From: Desulfomicrobium macestii
GTDB lineage: Bacteria; Desulfobacterota; Desulfovibrionia; Desulfovibrionales; Desulfomicrobiaceae
Direction: 5' to 3'
DNA length: 64,000 bases
Assembly (NCBI RefSeq): GCF_014873765.1
Contig: NZ_JADBGG010000001.1
Span: 213,358-277,357 of the forward strand
The notes beneath the pieces are model-generated. The model was not told where the DNA came from and ran no database searches. It saw only the letters and a list, made by a program, of their open reading frames with translations. Positions within the stretch are counted from its first letter, which is position 1, and every line of letters starts with the position of its first letter. Both the position numbers and the translations under genes were made by a program. Positions 1 to 7,665 of the stretch are shown here, piece after piece.

Positions 1-558
1 GATCCCGAGCTGCCCAGATCCATCTATGAGATCGAAGGCGCGCGCGAGGTGGCCATCGAGTTCCGCTCCCTGTCCAAGACCGCCGGGTTCACGGGCACGC
101 GTCTGGCCTTCACCGTGGTGCCGAAGACCTGCATGGCCTACGACAGCCAGGGGGGCGCGCACAGCCTGCATGCCATGTGGAACCGCCGCCACACCACCAA
201 GTTCAACGGCGTGTCCTATCCGGTGCAAAGAGCCGCCGCGGCCGTATATTCGCCCGAGGGCAAGGCGCAGTCCAGGGCGCTGGTGGATCACTACTTGAAC
301 AACGCGGCCATCATCCGCAAGGAAATGACCGCGCTTGGCTACGACTGCGTCGGCGGCGAGAATTCGCCCTATGTCTGGATCGACGGCAAGATGGGCTCAT
401 GGGATTTTTTCGACATGCTCTTAAGCAAGGCCGCCGTGGTCTGCACTCCGGGTGCCGGCTTCGGATCCTGCGGCGAAGGCTACATCCGCATCTCCGCCTT
501 CAACAGTCTGGCCAACGTCCAGGAGGCCATGGAGCGGCTGCGCGCCGTCCTGAAATAG
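1..558 (+). CDS. dapL: LL-diaminopimelate aminotransferase, C-terminal part
   Basis: PLP-dependent enzyme that converts tetrahydrodipicolinate plus glutamate to LL-2,6-diaminopimelate in one step, for lysine and peptidoglycan synthesis in the cytoplasm. The window opens inside the gene: frame 1 is open from base 1 and 185 codons remain of a protein usually near 400 residues. The Schiff-base motif [12 protein letters not shown] lies at bases 67-102, with the lysine codon at 76-78. The C-terminal segment [13 protein letters not shown] is typical of DapL. The next gene starts one base after the stop, so the two are probably co-transcribed. The 5' part and promoter are outside the window. Confidence 0.93.
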   Translation, partial: DPELPRSIYEIEGAREVAIEFRSLSKTAGFTGTRLAFTVVPKTCMAYDSQGGAHSLHAMWNRRHTTKFNGVSYPVQRAAAAVYSPEGKAQSRALVDHYLNNAAIIRKEMTALGYDCVGGENSPYVWIDGKMGSWDFFDMLLSKAAVVCTPGAGFGSCGEGYIRISAFNSLANVQEAMERLRAVLK

Positions 559-559
559 C

Positions 560-1360
560 ATGACCACGACGGCCGAGGAACAGGCCCGGCGGAATTTTCC
601 GCGCGGGCTCTCCCAGCCGGAGACGGGTTTTCGTTTTTCCATGGACGCGCTGCTCCTGGCCGCCTTTGCCGGGCGGGAGCAGGTGCGTGGCCGGGTTCTG
701 GACCTGGGGACCGGATGCGGGGTGGTGGGGCTTGGATTGGCCCTTGACCACCCCGATTTTTTTGGGGTCGGCCTGGATCTGAACCCGGACATGCTGCGCC
801 ATGCGCGCGAAAATGTCCGCCGCCTGGGTTTTGACGAACGCTTCGCCCTGCTTCGGGCCGACGTGCGCGGGCCGTGGGGCCTTGCGCCTGAAAGCATGGA
901 TCTGGTGCTCTCGAATCCGCCGTACCGCGATCCCGGCCGAGGCCGGACTTGCCCGGACGAGAGCAAGACGCTGGCGCGCTTCGAGCACCGGGCCGGGCTT
1001 TCGGATTTTGTGCGGGCCGCCGGGTATCTGGTGCGCAACCGCAAGAGTTGCGCCTTCATCCATCTGGCCGAAAGAATTGACGAATTGCTGGACCTGCTGC
1101 GCGCTTCCCGGCTTCAGCCCAAGGAACTGCTCTTTGTGCATCAGCGCCATGACAGCACGGCCCGGCTGGTGCTTGTGCGCGCCTTCAAGAACGGCGGGGC
1201 GGGCCTTGCGGTGCATCCTCCCCTGATTCTGCATGAGGGCCGGGGCAGCCAGACGCGCCTGACCGCCTCGGCGCTGTCATTCTGCCCACGCCTGGCCTGC
1301 AACGCGGACCCCGGAAACAGGAATTCCCGCACAAATGGCGGGAATTCGAAAAAGCCTTGA
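560..1360 (+). CDS. SAM-dependent methyltransferase, TrmN6/YfiC-like
   Basis: 266-residue class I methyltransferase. It has a SAM-binding glycine motif (DLGTGCGVVGLGLA) near residues 49-62 and the catalytic NPPY motif of N6-adenine methyltransferases near residues 120-123. The N-terminal FRFSMDALLLAAF stretch is typical of the tRNA1(Val) A37 N6-methyltransferase family, so a tRNA or rRNA adenine is the likely substrate. This is inferred from family resemblance only. The ATG lies one base after the dapL stop. The last 35 or so residues are basic and low in complexity and may be a tail without a fold. Confidence 0.8.
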   Translation: MTTTAEEQARRNFPRGLSQPETGFRFSMDALLLAAFAGREQVRGRVLDLGTGCGVVGLGLALDHPDFFGVGLDLNPDMLRHARENVRRLGFDERFALLRADVRGPWGLAPESMDLVLSNPPYRDPGRGRTCPDESKTLARFEHRAGLSDFVRAAGYLVRNRKSCAFIHLAERIDELLDLLRASRLQPKELLFVHQRHDSTARLVLVRAFKNGGAGLAVHPPLILHEGRGSQTRLTASALSFCPRLACNADPGNRNSRTNGGNSKKP

Positions 1361-1379
1361 ACCGGACGTGATCCGGAAC

Positions 1380-1520
1380 TTATTTGCTCATGCGGCCGAT
1401 GATGAAGGAAATGAGGGCCGTGGCGAACAGCAGGCCGAGGACGTAATCCGTGTCCAGGGCTGCCTGCAGGGTGGTGGTGATTTCGACGAAGGTGTCCTTG
1501 ATGGGATAATGCTCTTCCAT
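1380..1520 (-). CDS. small membrane protein, 46 residues
   Basis: Short reading frame starting MEEHYPIKDTF and ending IIGRMSK, with one hydrophobic segment near residues 27-41 (YVLGLLFATALISFI). It would be a single-pass inner-membrane protein. It lies downstream of the CBS-ACT gene on the same strand, with a strong hairpin between them. I recognise no family. Coding status rests on the clean hydrophobic segment, the acidic N-terminal half and the lack of any competing gene. Confidence 0.45.
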   Translation of the reverse strand: MEEHYPIKDTFVEITTTLQAALDTDYVLGLLFATALISFIIGRMSK

Positions 1521-1556
1521 GGATGCTCCTGCCTGGATGCTCCTGCCGACATGAAC

Positions 1557-1584
1557 GGGGCCCGTGAACGTGTCCACGGGCCCC
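1557..1584 (-). terminator. hairpin downstream of the CBS-ACT gene
   Basis: GGGGCCCGTG at 1557-1566 pairs with CACGGGCCCC at 1575-1584 around a short loop. It is a very stable stem placed about 20 bases past the stop of the CBS-ACT gene. No clear T-tract follows on the minus strand, so it may be a processing or pausing hairpin rather than a full intrinsic terminator. Confidence 0.5.
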
Positions 1585-1603
1585 GGGGTGATGGCAAGCG
1601 GAT

Positions 1604-2269
1604 TTAGTTGAGGTTGTCCCGAACCCAGAAGGTCAGGTTGTATTTTTCGGTCAGTTCCTTTTGCAGTTCGTTCAGTGCGGACTTGTCCATGTCCATGATG
1701 CGGATGAAGACTTGGCGGTAGCCCTTCTCGACCTTGTCGTAGGAGGTCAGGATGGAGCTGATGCGGGCTTTGTGTCCGCGAATGCAGTCGAGCACTTCCT
1801 TCAGGCTGCCTCGAACGTCGGAAAGTTGGAGGCCGATCTGTATTCCGCCGTGGTAAACGCCTGTGTTGCTCAGAAGTACGCTGTAGACTTCGTTCTGGGT
1901 CATGATGCCGACCAGTTCGTCCTTGTCGTTCAGCACGGGCAGGCCGGAAATTTTCTTGTCGTGCATGATGGCCGCGCACTTCACCACCGTGTCCGATTCC
2001 CTGATGGTTATGGGATTCGGGGTCATGATGTTTTTGACCTTGATCTCGGAGAGCAGGTAGTAAAGCTCGTGCACGTCAAGGGTCGTGGCCTTGGAGGGGG
2101 AGGCTTCCTTCACGTCGCGGTCGCTGAGCATCCCGAGCAGCTTGCCCTTTTCATCGACCACGGGCAGACGGCGGATGCCTTTTTCCTTCATCAGCTTGGC
2201 CGCTCTCATCATGGAGGTTTCGGGGTCCACCGTGACAACGTCCTTGGTCATCCATTCCTTTATGATCAT
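1604..2269 (-). CDS. CBS-domain pair with C-terminal ACT-like domain
   Basis: 221-residue soluble protein. Two CBS motifs occupy about residues 7-58 (MTKDVVTVDPETSMMRAA) and 78-132 (MTPNPITIRESDTV). Together they form a Bateman module that usually binds adenine nucleotides. An ACT-like regulatory domain follows to the C-terminus. The arrangement resembles AcuB-type proteins. The exact ligand and partner cannot be read from the sequence. AAGGAG lies a few bases before the ATG. No operon partner is obvious apart from the 46-residue membrane protein downstream. Confidence 0.88.
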   Translation of the reverse strand: MIIKEWMTKDVVTVDPETSMMRAAKLMKEKGIRRLPVVDEKGKLLGMLSDRDVKEASPSKATTLDVHELYYLLSEIKVKNIMTPNPITIRESDTVVKCAAIMHDKKISGLPVLNDKDELVGIMTQNEVYSVLLSNTGVYHGGIQIGLQLSDVRGSLKEVLDCIRGHKARISSILTSYDKVEKGYRQVFIRIMDMDKSALNELQKELTEKYNLTFWVRDNLN

Positions 2270-2379
2270 GTTATTTCTCCTTGGAGGCGGGTTGCCGCCC
2301 TAGATGAGGCAATGTTGCTTTCAAAGCAGTGGAAATTGCATGTAAGTTGTTCATGGAATAATACCTTTTCAGCATTCCG

Positions 2380-3192
2380 TCAAAGGCTCCGTGCCGAATT
2401 GCAGGCAGCTCCGGCATAGATTTCGGGTCTTCGATGAGCCAGGGCCGGGATGTTTCGGCGGATGGCGGTCAGTTCGGCCAGATCGATGCTGCCCAGGGTC
2501 AGGCCCTCGCGCATTTCGTCCGCCAGGGTGATTTCGCCGCCGGGAGTGACGAAGAGGGACCGTCCGCCAAAAGGAAAGGCTCCTTGGGTTCCGACCCGGT
2601 TGGCGCCCAGCAGATAGCACTGGTTTTCAAGGGCCCGGGCCGTGCAGAGGGTCTGCCAGATGTCCGTGCGCACCCGGGGCCAGGCCGAAGCCAGGAGCAT
2701 GGCCTGGCTTCCGCCGAGCGCCTGCGCCCGGTAGAGTTCGGGAAAGCGCAGGTCGTAGCATATGGAGAGGCCGAAGCGGATTCCCTCGAAGTCGAAACAG
2801 ACGATCTCGCCGCCGGGACTGAAGACCCCGGTTTCGTCGGCATCCGTGGCCGTGAAAAGATGGATTTTGCGGTAGGTGGCCAGGATGTCGCCTTTCGGGC
2901 CGAAGGCCACCAGCGCATTGGCCAGTCCGTCCGGCCCGGGCAGGCACACGCCGCAGGCCAGGCAGAGTTCATGCTCCCGCGCCAGTTCCGAGAGTTCGTC
3001 CCGGACCCTGGGCCACCAGTCGCGGCCGCCGAGCGCGATGGCCGGCATGTCGTAGCCGAGGTCCGATATTTCCGGAAAGAGCAGCAGGCGGCAGGACGCT
3101 TCGGCCCCCACCCGGACCGCGGCGCGGATCTTGTCCAGATTGCCGCGCACATCTCCTGGAAGTCCGGACAGTTGAACTGCGGCGATTTTCAT
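2380..3192 (-). CDS. carbon-nitrogen hydrolase (nitrilase superfamily)
   Basis: 270-residue cytoplasmic amidase-type enzyme. The catalytic triad is visible as Glu41 (FPEIS), Lys109 (YRKIHLF) and Cys145 (SICYDLRFPE). The length and the CYDLRFPELYR motif fit the omega-amidase/Nit branch, which deaminates alpha-ketoglutaramate-like or deaminated-glutathione substrates. The precise substrate is not shown by the sequence. The gene is divergent from larC, with about 50 bases between the start codons, so the two promoters must share this short region. Confidence 0.88.
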   Translation of the reverse strand: MKIAAVQLSGLPGDVRGNLDKIRAAVRVGAEASCRLLLFPEISDLGYDMPAIALGGRDWWPRVRDELSELAREHELCLACGVCLPGPDGLANALVAFGPKGDILATYRKIHLFTATDADETGVFSPGGEIVCFDFEGIRFGLSICYDLRFPELYRAQALGGSQAMLLASAWPRVRTDIWQTLCTARALENQCYLLGANRVGTQGAFPFGGRSLFVTPGGEITLADEMREGLTLGSIDLAELTAIRRNIPALAHRRPEIYAGAACNSARSL

Positions 3193-3243
3193 GTGATACC
3201 CCCCAAGCTGAACACGTCACGAATTCGAATTATGAGGAAACAC

Positions 3244-4386
3244 ATGCCCGAGTTGCATCTTGATTGTCCAGCCGGGATCGCCGGCGATATGTTCCTGGCG
3301 GCCATGGCCGACCTGGGAGTGGAGCTGGCCCCCTTGCACGCCGCTTTTGCCGGGGCCGGAGTAGATGTCGAAATCGCGGCCCTTGAAGCCCGTGACAAGG
3401 GCATACGCGGCAAACGCATGCACATCGCCGCCCCCCATGCCCAGCCCCTGCGGCATCTGGCCGACCTGACGGCCATTGTGCGGGCCTTGCCTTTTTCGGA
3501 GAATGTCCGTTCACGCAGCGAGGCCGCCCTTGAGCGTCTGGCCGAGGTCGAGGCGCGGGTGCATGGCTGCGCGGTGGCTGATGTGCACTTTCATGAAGTC
3601 GGGGCCGTGGACACGCTGGTCGACGTGGTCGGGGCCTTTTGGGCTCTGGAAGTGCTTGGTGTCGTCCGCGTGACCTGCTCCCGCTTGCCCTGGTTTTCGG
3701 GCACGGTGCAGTGCGCGCATGGGCTCATGCCCCTGCCCGCCCCGGCGACGACACTCCTTTTGCAGGGAAAGCCCGTGTACCCGACGGAGCTGGTCGGGGA
3801 GCTGATCACCCCCACGGGCGCGCTTCTCCTGGACCGGATGGTCGACGAGTTCACGTCAGGTCCCACTGGATGTCTTGAGCGCTCCGGGCTTGGCCTTGGG
3901 ACCATGGAGCTGCCCACGGTCAACGGCCTGCGCGTCCTGCTTCTGGCCGGGGACGGGCCGGGGCTGGAGCGGGTCACGGTGCTTGAGACCAATGTCGATC
4001 ATCTCACGGGGGAGGAGATAGGCGGGGTTTTTAACGTGTTGCTTGATGCCGGGGCGCTGGATGTGCTTTTCCTGCCCGGAGTGATGAAGAAAAACCGGCC
4101 CGGGGGACTTTTGCAGGTGCTGTGCAGGCCCGGGGATCTGGCTCGTATCCGCGATCTGACCTTTGCCCAGACCATGACCCTTGGGCTGCGCATGACCGAG
4201 ACGACCCGCGCCGTGCTGCCCCGCGCCGCGTCCACGCGGCCCACGCCCTGGGGCGATGTGGACGTCAAGGAAACCGTCATCGGAGAGGAAAATTACGCCC
4301 GCCCCGAATTTGAGGCCCTGCAGGCCCTGGCCAGACGCACGGGCCGCTCCGTGGCCCAGTTGCGCTACCTGCTGGACAAAGACTGA
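3244..4386 (+). CDS. larC: nickel-pincer cofactor biosynthesis protein LarC
   Basis: LarC is the CTP-dependent nickel insertase that completes the nickel-pincer nucleotide of lactate racemase-type enzymes. The 380-residue protein begins MPELHLDCPAGIAGDMFLAAM, the usual LarC N-terminus. It has the histidine-bearing DVHFHEVGAVDTLVDVVG segment and an uninterrupted LarC2 part (TNVDHLTGEEIGGV), so no programmed frameshift is needed as in Lactobacillus. GAGG sits seven bases before the ATG at 3244; an in-frame ATG at 3232 is possible but less favoured. larA, larB and larE are not nearby, so the client enzyme is unknown. Confidence 0.9.
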   Translation: MPELHLDCPAGIAGDMFLAAMADLGVELAPLHAAFAGAGVDVEIAALEARDKGIRGKRMHIAAPHAQPLRHLADLTAIVRALPFSENVRSRSEAALERLAEVEARVHGCAVADVHFHEVGAVDTLVDVVGAFWALEVLGVVRVTCSRLPWFSGTVQCAHGLMPLPAPATTLLLQGKPVYPTELVGELITPTGALLLDRMVDEFTSGPTGCLERSGLGLGTMELPTVNGLRVLLLAGDGPGLERVTVLETNVDHLTGEEIGGVFNVLLDAGALDVLFLPGVMKKNRPGGLLQVLCRPGDLARIRDLTFAQTMTLGLRMTETTRAVLPRAASTRPTPWGDVDVKETVIGEENYARPEFEALQALARRTGRSVAQLRYLLDKD

Positions 4387-4453
4387 ATGCCGGCCCGGGT
4401 GTTGCGGTCCGCGCGGTCCATCCGGTCCATTTCGTCCATCGCTCCGATCCTGA

Positions 4454-4918
4454 TCAGTACCCGCGTCCGGTAAGCAGCCGGTCCAGCTGATTGGAAAATT
4501 CCTGCCGATCCCGGGCGCCAAGGGCCGAAGGCCCGCCGGTCATGACCCCGCACCCGCGCATCTCGTCCAGAAAATCGCGCATGGTCAGGCGGCTGCGGAT
4601 GTTGTCCGGCGTGAACAGTTCGCCCCGTGGACTAAGGCCCAGTCCGCCCTTTTCGATGACCCCCGAAGCCAGCGGGATGTCGGTGGTGATGACCAGGTCT
4701 CCGTCGCGGGCCTGCTCCACGATGGCCAGGTCCGCTTTGTCGAAACCCGCGCCGACCTGCACGAAATCGATGAATTCGGATTTGGGCACGGGGAAGCGTG
4801 AATTGGCCACCAGGATGAGCCGCACCTTGCGCCGGTCGGCCGCACGGTAGAGGATGTCCTTGATCACCCTGGGGCAGGCGTCGGCATCAACCCAGATGCG
4901 CATGGGCGTGTCGATCAT
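4454..4918 (-). CDS. UPF0178 (DUF188) family protein, YaiI/YqxD-like
   Basis: 154 residues with the family signature [18 protein letters not shown] at the N-terminus and ITTDIPLA in the middle. The fold resembles PIN-type nucleases, with conserved acidic residues, but no activity has been established for the family as far as I know. The start at 4918 lies three bases after the stop of the U32 gene, so the two are translated as a unit. A second in-frame ATG five codons later, at MRIWVD, is an equally good start. Confidence 0.85.
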   Translation of the reverse strand: MIDTPMRIWVDADACPRVIKDILYRAADRRKVRLILVANSRFPVPKSEFIDFVQVGAGFDKADLAIVEQARDGDLVITTDIPLASGVIEKGGLGLSPRGELFTPDNIRSRLTMRDFLDEMRGCGVMTGGPSALGARDRQEFSNQLDRLLTGRGY

Positions 4919-4921
4919 GAT

Positions 4922-6175
4922 TCAGCCTTCCTGGCCGTTGTGGGCGTCGGGCAGGTGGGCGCGCAGGAAGATGCCCGGTTCAAGCTCCGGATGGTCGCAA
5001 TGCAGGAGCAGGCGCAGCCCGCTGTGGGCGGTGCTCAGGTGAAAGCCTTCCTCTTTTTCAACGCCATAGTCCCCGGAGGCCAGCAGCGGGCGGCGCAGGC
5101 CGGGGAGCACGATTTCAAGAGGGGCGCCGACCTGAAAGCGGCACTTGACGTCCATGAGCCACAGCCCCGGACGCACGGGTTCGATCAGCTTGGCGACGAT
5201 ATTTTTTTTGAGATTTTTGGGCAGGGCGGGGCGCAGGGTGATGCGCTCGGGGGTGAAGAATCCGGTTGAGAGCGACCGCGTGCCGAGTTGCTGCAATTCC
5301 TCAAGATACAGTGCGGGGCGAAACGCGCCCTGTTCCAGATCGTTCAATGCCGTGCGGTAGATGTCCGTGACCTGGGCCAGATAGGACGGCGTCTTCATGC
5401 GTCCCTCGATCTTCAGGCTGCTTATGCCCGCTTGCCGGAACCAGCGCAGGTACTTGATCAGACACAGGTCCTGGGCACCCATGATCTGCGTGTACTGCTC
5501 GTCCTCGCAGACCTCCCACATGTCCTGGCCCGGGCGCAGGCGTTCTTCCAGACGAACGGCGGTGATCTTGTAGTCGAAGCGGCAGGGGTGCGTGCACAGG
5601 CCCAGGTTGCCCGAACGCTGGTTCAGGTGCGCGGACAGCAGGCAGCGACCCGAGATGGCCATGCACATGGCTCCGTGCACGAACACCTCCAGTTCAAGAT
5701 CACGAACTTTTTGCGCCATGGCCCGGATGCGACCGGCGCCAAGCTCCCTGGCCACATTGACCCTGCGCACGCCCTGATCCCGCCAGAACATGGCCGAGGC
5801 GGAGTTGGACGTGTTGGCCTGGGTGGAGAGGTGGATGGGAATGTGCGGAATTCTTTTTCGGGCCATGGCCACGATGCCGGGGTCGGCGATGATGACGCCG
5901 TCCACGTTGCAGGCGTCGATCTCTTCCAGATACCGCTCCACGTCGCTCAGGTGCTCTTCCCAGGCCAGCAGGTTCAGTGTGAAGTAGACCTTGGCCCCGT
6001 GCCGGTGCGTCTCTTTGACCGCATTTTCAAGTTCGGGGAATGAGAAGCCGTCGCTTTTGGCGCGCAGGCTCAGGGACTGGCCGCCAAGATAGACGGCGTC
6101 GGCGCCGTAGCGCAGGGCCGTGGCCAACTTGTCCGGGCTGCCGACAGGGACGAGAAGTTCGGGGGATGGTGTCAT
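4922..6175 (-). CDS. peptidase U32 family protein (TrhP/YegQ-like)
   Basis: 417 residues carrying the U32 signature EVFVHGAMCMAISGRCLLS near residues 163-181. Four cysteines, Cys171, Cys178, Cys194 and Cys198, are arranged as in U32 proteins that hold an iron-sulfur cluster. The N-terminal half is TIM-barrel-like (ELLVPVGSPDKLATALRYGADAVYLGG). Members of this branch take part in tRNA uridine hydroxylation and related oxygen-independent hydroxylations rather than acting as peptidases. The gene sits between the PHP phosphoesterase and UPF0178 genes with three-base gaps, forming a three-gene operon. Confidence 0.87.
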   Translation of the reverse strand: MTPSPELLVPVGSPDKLATALRYGADAVYLGGQSLSLRAKSDGFSFPELENAVKETHRHGAKVYFTLNLLAWEEHLSDVERYLEEIDACNVDGVIIADPGIVAMARKRIPHIPIHLSTQANTSNSASAMFWRDQGVRRVNVARELGAGRIRAMAQKVRDLELEVFVHGAMCMAISGRCLLSAHLNQRSGNLGLCTHPCRFDYKITAVRLEERLRPGQDMWEVCEDEQYTQIMGAQDLCLIKYLRWFRQAGISSLKIEGRMKTPSYLAQVTDIYRTALNDLEQGAFRPALYLEELQQLGTRSLSTGFFTPERITLRPALPKNLKKNIVAKLIEPVRPGLWLMDVKCRFQVGAPLEIVLPGLRRPLLASGDYGVEKEEGFHLSTAHSGLRLLLHCDHPELEPGIFLRAHLPDAHNGQEG

Positions 6176-6178
6176 GTG

Positions 6179-7051
6179 TTACGAGCAGGTTGGAAATTGA
6201 AAACCGAGTTTTTGACGTGCTTCCTTCATGCGCCGCACCAGCTCGTAGGAGGGGCGCAGGCCGCCCTTGCCCCGGCCCAGGGCGATGCCCCGCTTGTTGT
6301 CGCCATGAAAGTCCGAGCCCGCGCTCGGGAGCAGGTCCAGCTTGTTGCACAGGCCTGCGTAAAAATTTGTCTGGGCCTGGGTGTGCATGGAATAAAAGAC
6401 TTCCATGCCGTCGAGGCCGAAATCCTTGAGCTCGCGCAGCACGTTCTCCACCTCGTCTTTTTCGAGCTTCAACGTGCAGGGATGGGCCAGGATGACCGTG
6501 GCCTGTTCGTCTTTAAGAAGCTCGATGGCCTCGCGGGGGCGGAGTTTTTCCTTGGGTGCGTAGCCCTTGGTGCCGGGCCGCAGCCAGTTCAGGAACGCAT
6601 CCTGGAAATTGATCGCGAAGCCTTTTTGCACCAGCAGTTGCGCGAAATGGGGACGACCTATGGAACCGCCAGTGGTGATATCCTCCAGTTCGGTGTGGGT
6701 GATGTCCACACCGTAGGAGTTCAGGTTGGCGATGATGTTTTCGTTGCGCGCCGTGCGCAGGTCGCTCAGGCGGTCCAAGGTGGCTTGCAGGCGCGGCGGG
6801 TGCTGGGGCAGCCACAGGCCCAGCAGATGCATGCTGCCGCGTTCGAATTCAACGCTCAGTTCGCACCCCCCGATGACTTCCAGGCCGAGTTCGCGTCCTG
6901 CGGCGCAGGCTTCGGGCAGCCCCATGACCGTGTCGTGGTCGGTCAGGGCGATGGCCTTGAGGCGTGCGGCAACGGCCGCGGCGACGAGCTCCGAGGGACT
7001 TAAAGTGCCATCGGACGCGGTGGAGTGGGTGTGAAGATCTATTTCCGGCAT
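6179..7051 (-). CDS. PHP-domain phosphoesterase (RNase AM/YciV-like)
   Basis: 290-residue polymerase-and-histidinol-phosphatase family enzyme. Metal ligands are visible in the four PHP motifs: IDLHTHSTASDGT (His7, His9), ALTDHDT (residues 36-41), ILAHPCT and GSDFHGDN. The family includes 3',5'-nucleoside bisphosphate phosphatases that also trim 5' ends of rRNA; that role is inferred. The ATG at 7051 places the HTH motif at residues 7-9 as usual; an upstream in-frame extension to 7117 lacks family resemblance. It is the first gene of the PHP-U32-UPF0178 operon. Confidence 0.85.
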   Translation of the reverse strand: MPEIDLHTHSTASDGTLSPSELVAAAVAARLKAIALTDHDTVMGLPEACAAGRELGLEVIGGCELSVEFERGSMHLLGLWLPQHPPRLQATLDRLSDLRTARNENIIANLNSYGVDITHTELEDITTGGSIGRPHFAQLLVQKGFAINFQDAFLNWLRPGTKGYAPKEKLRPREAIELLKDEQATVILAHPCTLKLEKDEVENVLRELKDFGLDGMEVFYSMHTQAQTNFYAGLCNKLDLLPSAGSDFHGDNKRGIALGRGKGGLRPSYELVRRMKEARQKLGFQFPTCS

Positions 7052-7115
7052 AAGCTCATGGGTACGGCAGGGGCCGGGGGATGACAAGGGTGTTTGCCAG
7101 GCCGGATCCGGCGAC

Positions 7116-7148
7116 AAAAAAACGGCACGCGTTGAATTGCGCGTGCCG
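7116..7148 (-). terminator. intrinsic terminator of infA
   Basis: CGGCACGCG at 7123-7131 pairs perfectly with CGCGTGCCG at 7140-7148, with an eight-base loop. On the minus strand the stem is followed by seven T residues (7122 down to 7116). It lies about 20 bases past the infA stop. Confidence 0.88.
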
Positions 7149-7168
7149 GGAATTCTCGACAGGGGGGA

Positions 7169-7387
7169 TTATTTGAAGCGGTAGGTGATTCTGCCGCGAG
7201 TCAGGTCATAGGGAGAAAGCTCCAGCTTGACCCTGTCACCGGGCAGGATGCGGATGTAGAACTTGCGCATCTTTCCTGAGATGTGTCCAAGCACCTGATG
7301 GCCATTTTCCAGACGAACCAGAAACATGGCATTGGGCATGGCTTCCTCGACGACACCTTCAACTTCGATAGACTCTTCCTTGGCCAT
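7169..7387 (-). CDS. infA: translation initiation factor IF-1
   Basis: 72-residue OB-fold protein, the normal family length, that binds the A site of the 30S subunit during initiation. The sequence [20 protein letters not shown] and the ending RGRITYRFK are typical. It is transcribed alone, with its own terminator and an AT-rich upstream region. Confidence 0.97.
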   Translation of the reverse strand: MAKEESIEVEGVVEEAMPNAMFLVRLENGHQVLGHISGKMRKFYIRILPGDRVKLELSPYDLTRGRITYRFK

Positions 7388-7665
7388 ATAAAACGGATAC
7401 CTTCTCTGTTTACAGTAGTTTTTTGTTTAAAGACAGAGTTCCTTACCCGCTTGATTGACAAATGACAAGGGCGGATATCCCGTTGCAATGGACACCGCTA
7501 CGCGCAGGGCGCGGGATGCGCCTTGTCCGAGGGGATTTTTCGGGGCTGGACTCCAAAGTGCGGGGAATATTTTTCCTCGAAAGATGAACCTGTTTGCGCT
7601 ATGGGAAGGTACGAAACCAGCTTTGCTTTGCGCCTGACACCTCTGTCCACAAGGATCGGTTCCCC

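Noticed and set aside
2434..3243. In-frame extension of larC upstream by 270 codons.
   Set aside because: It is antisense to the nitrilase gene, which is complete. LarC family resemblance begins at the ATG at 3244, which has its own GAGG.
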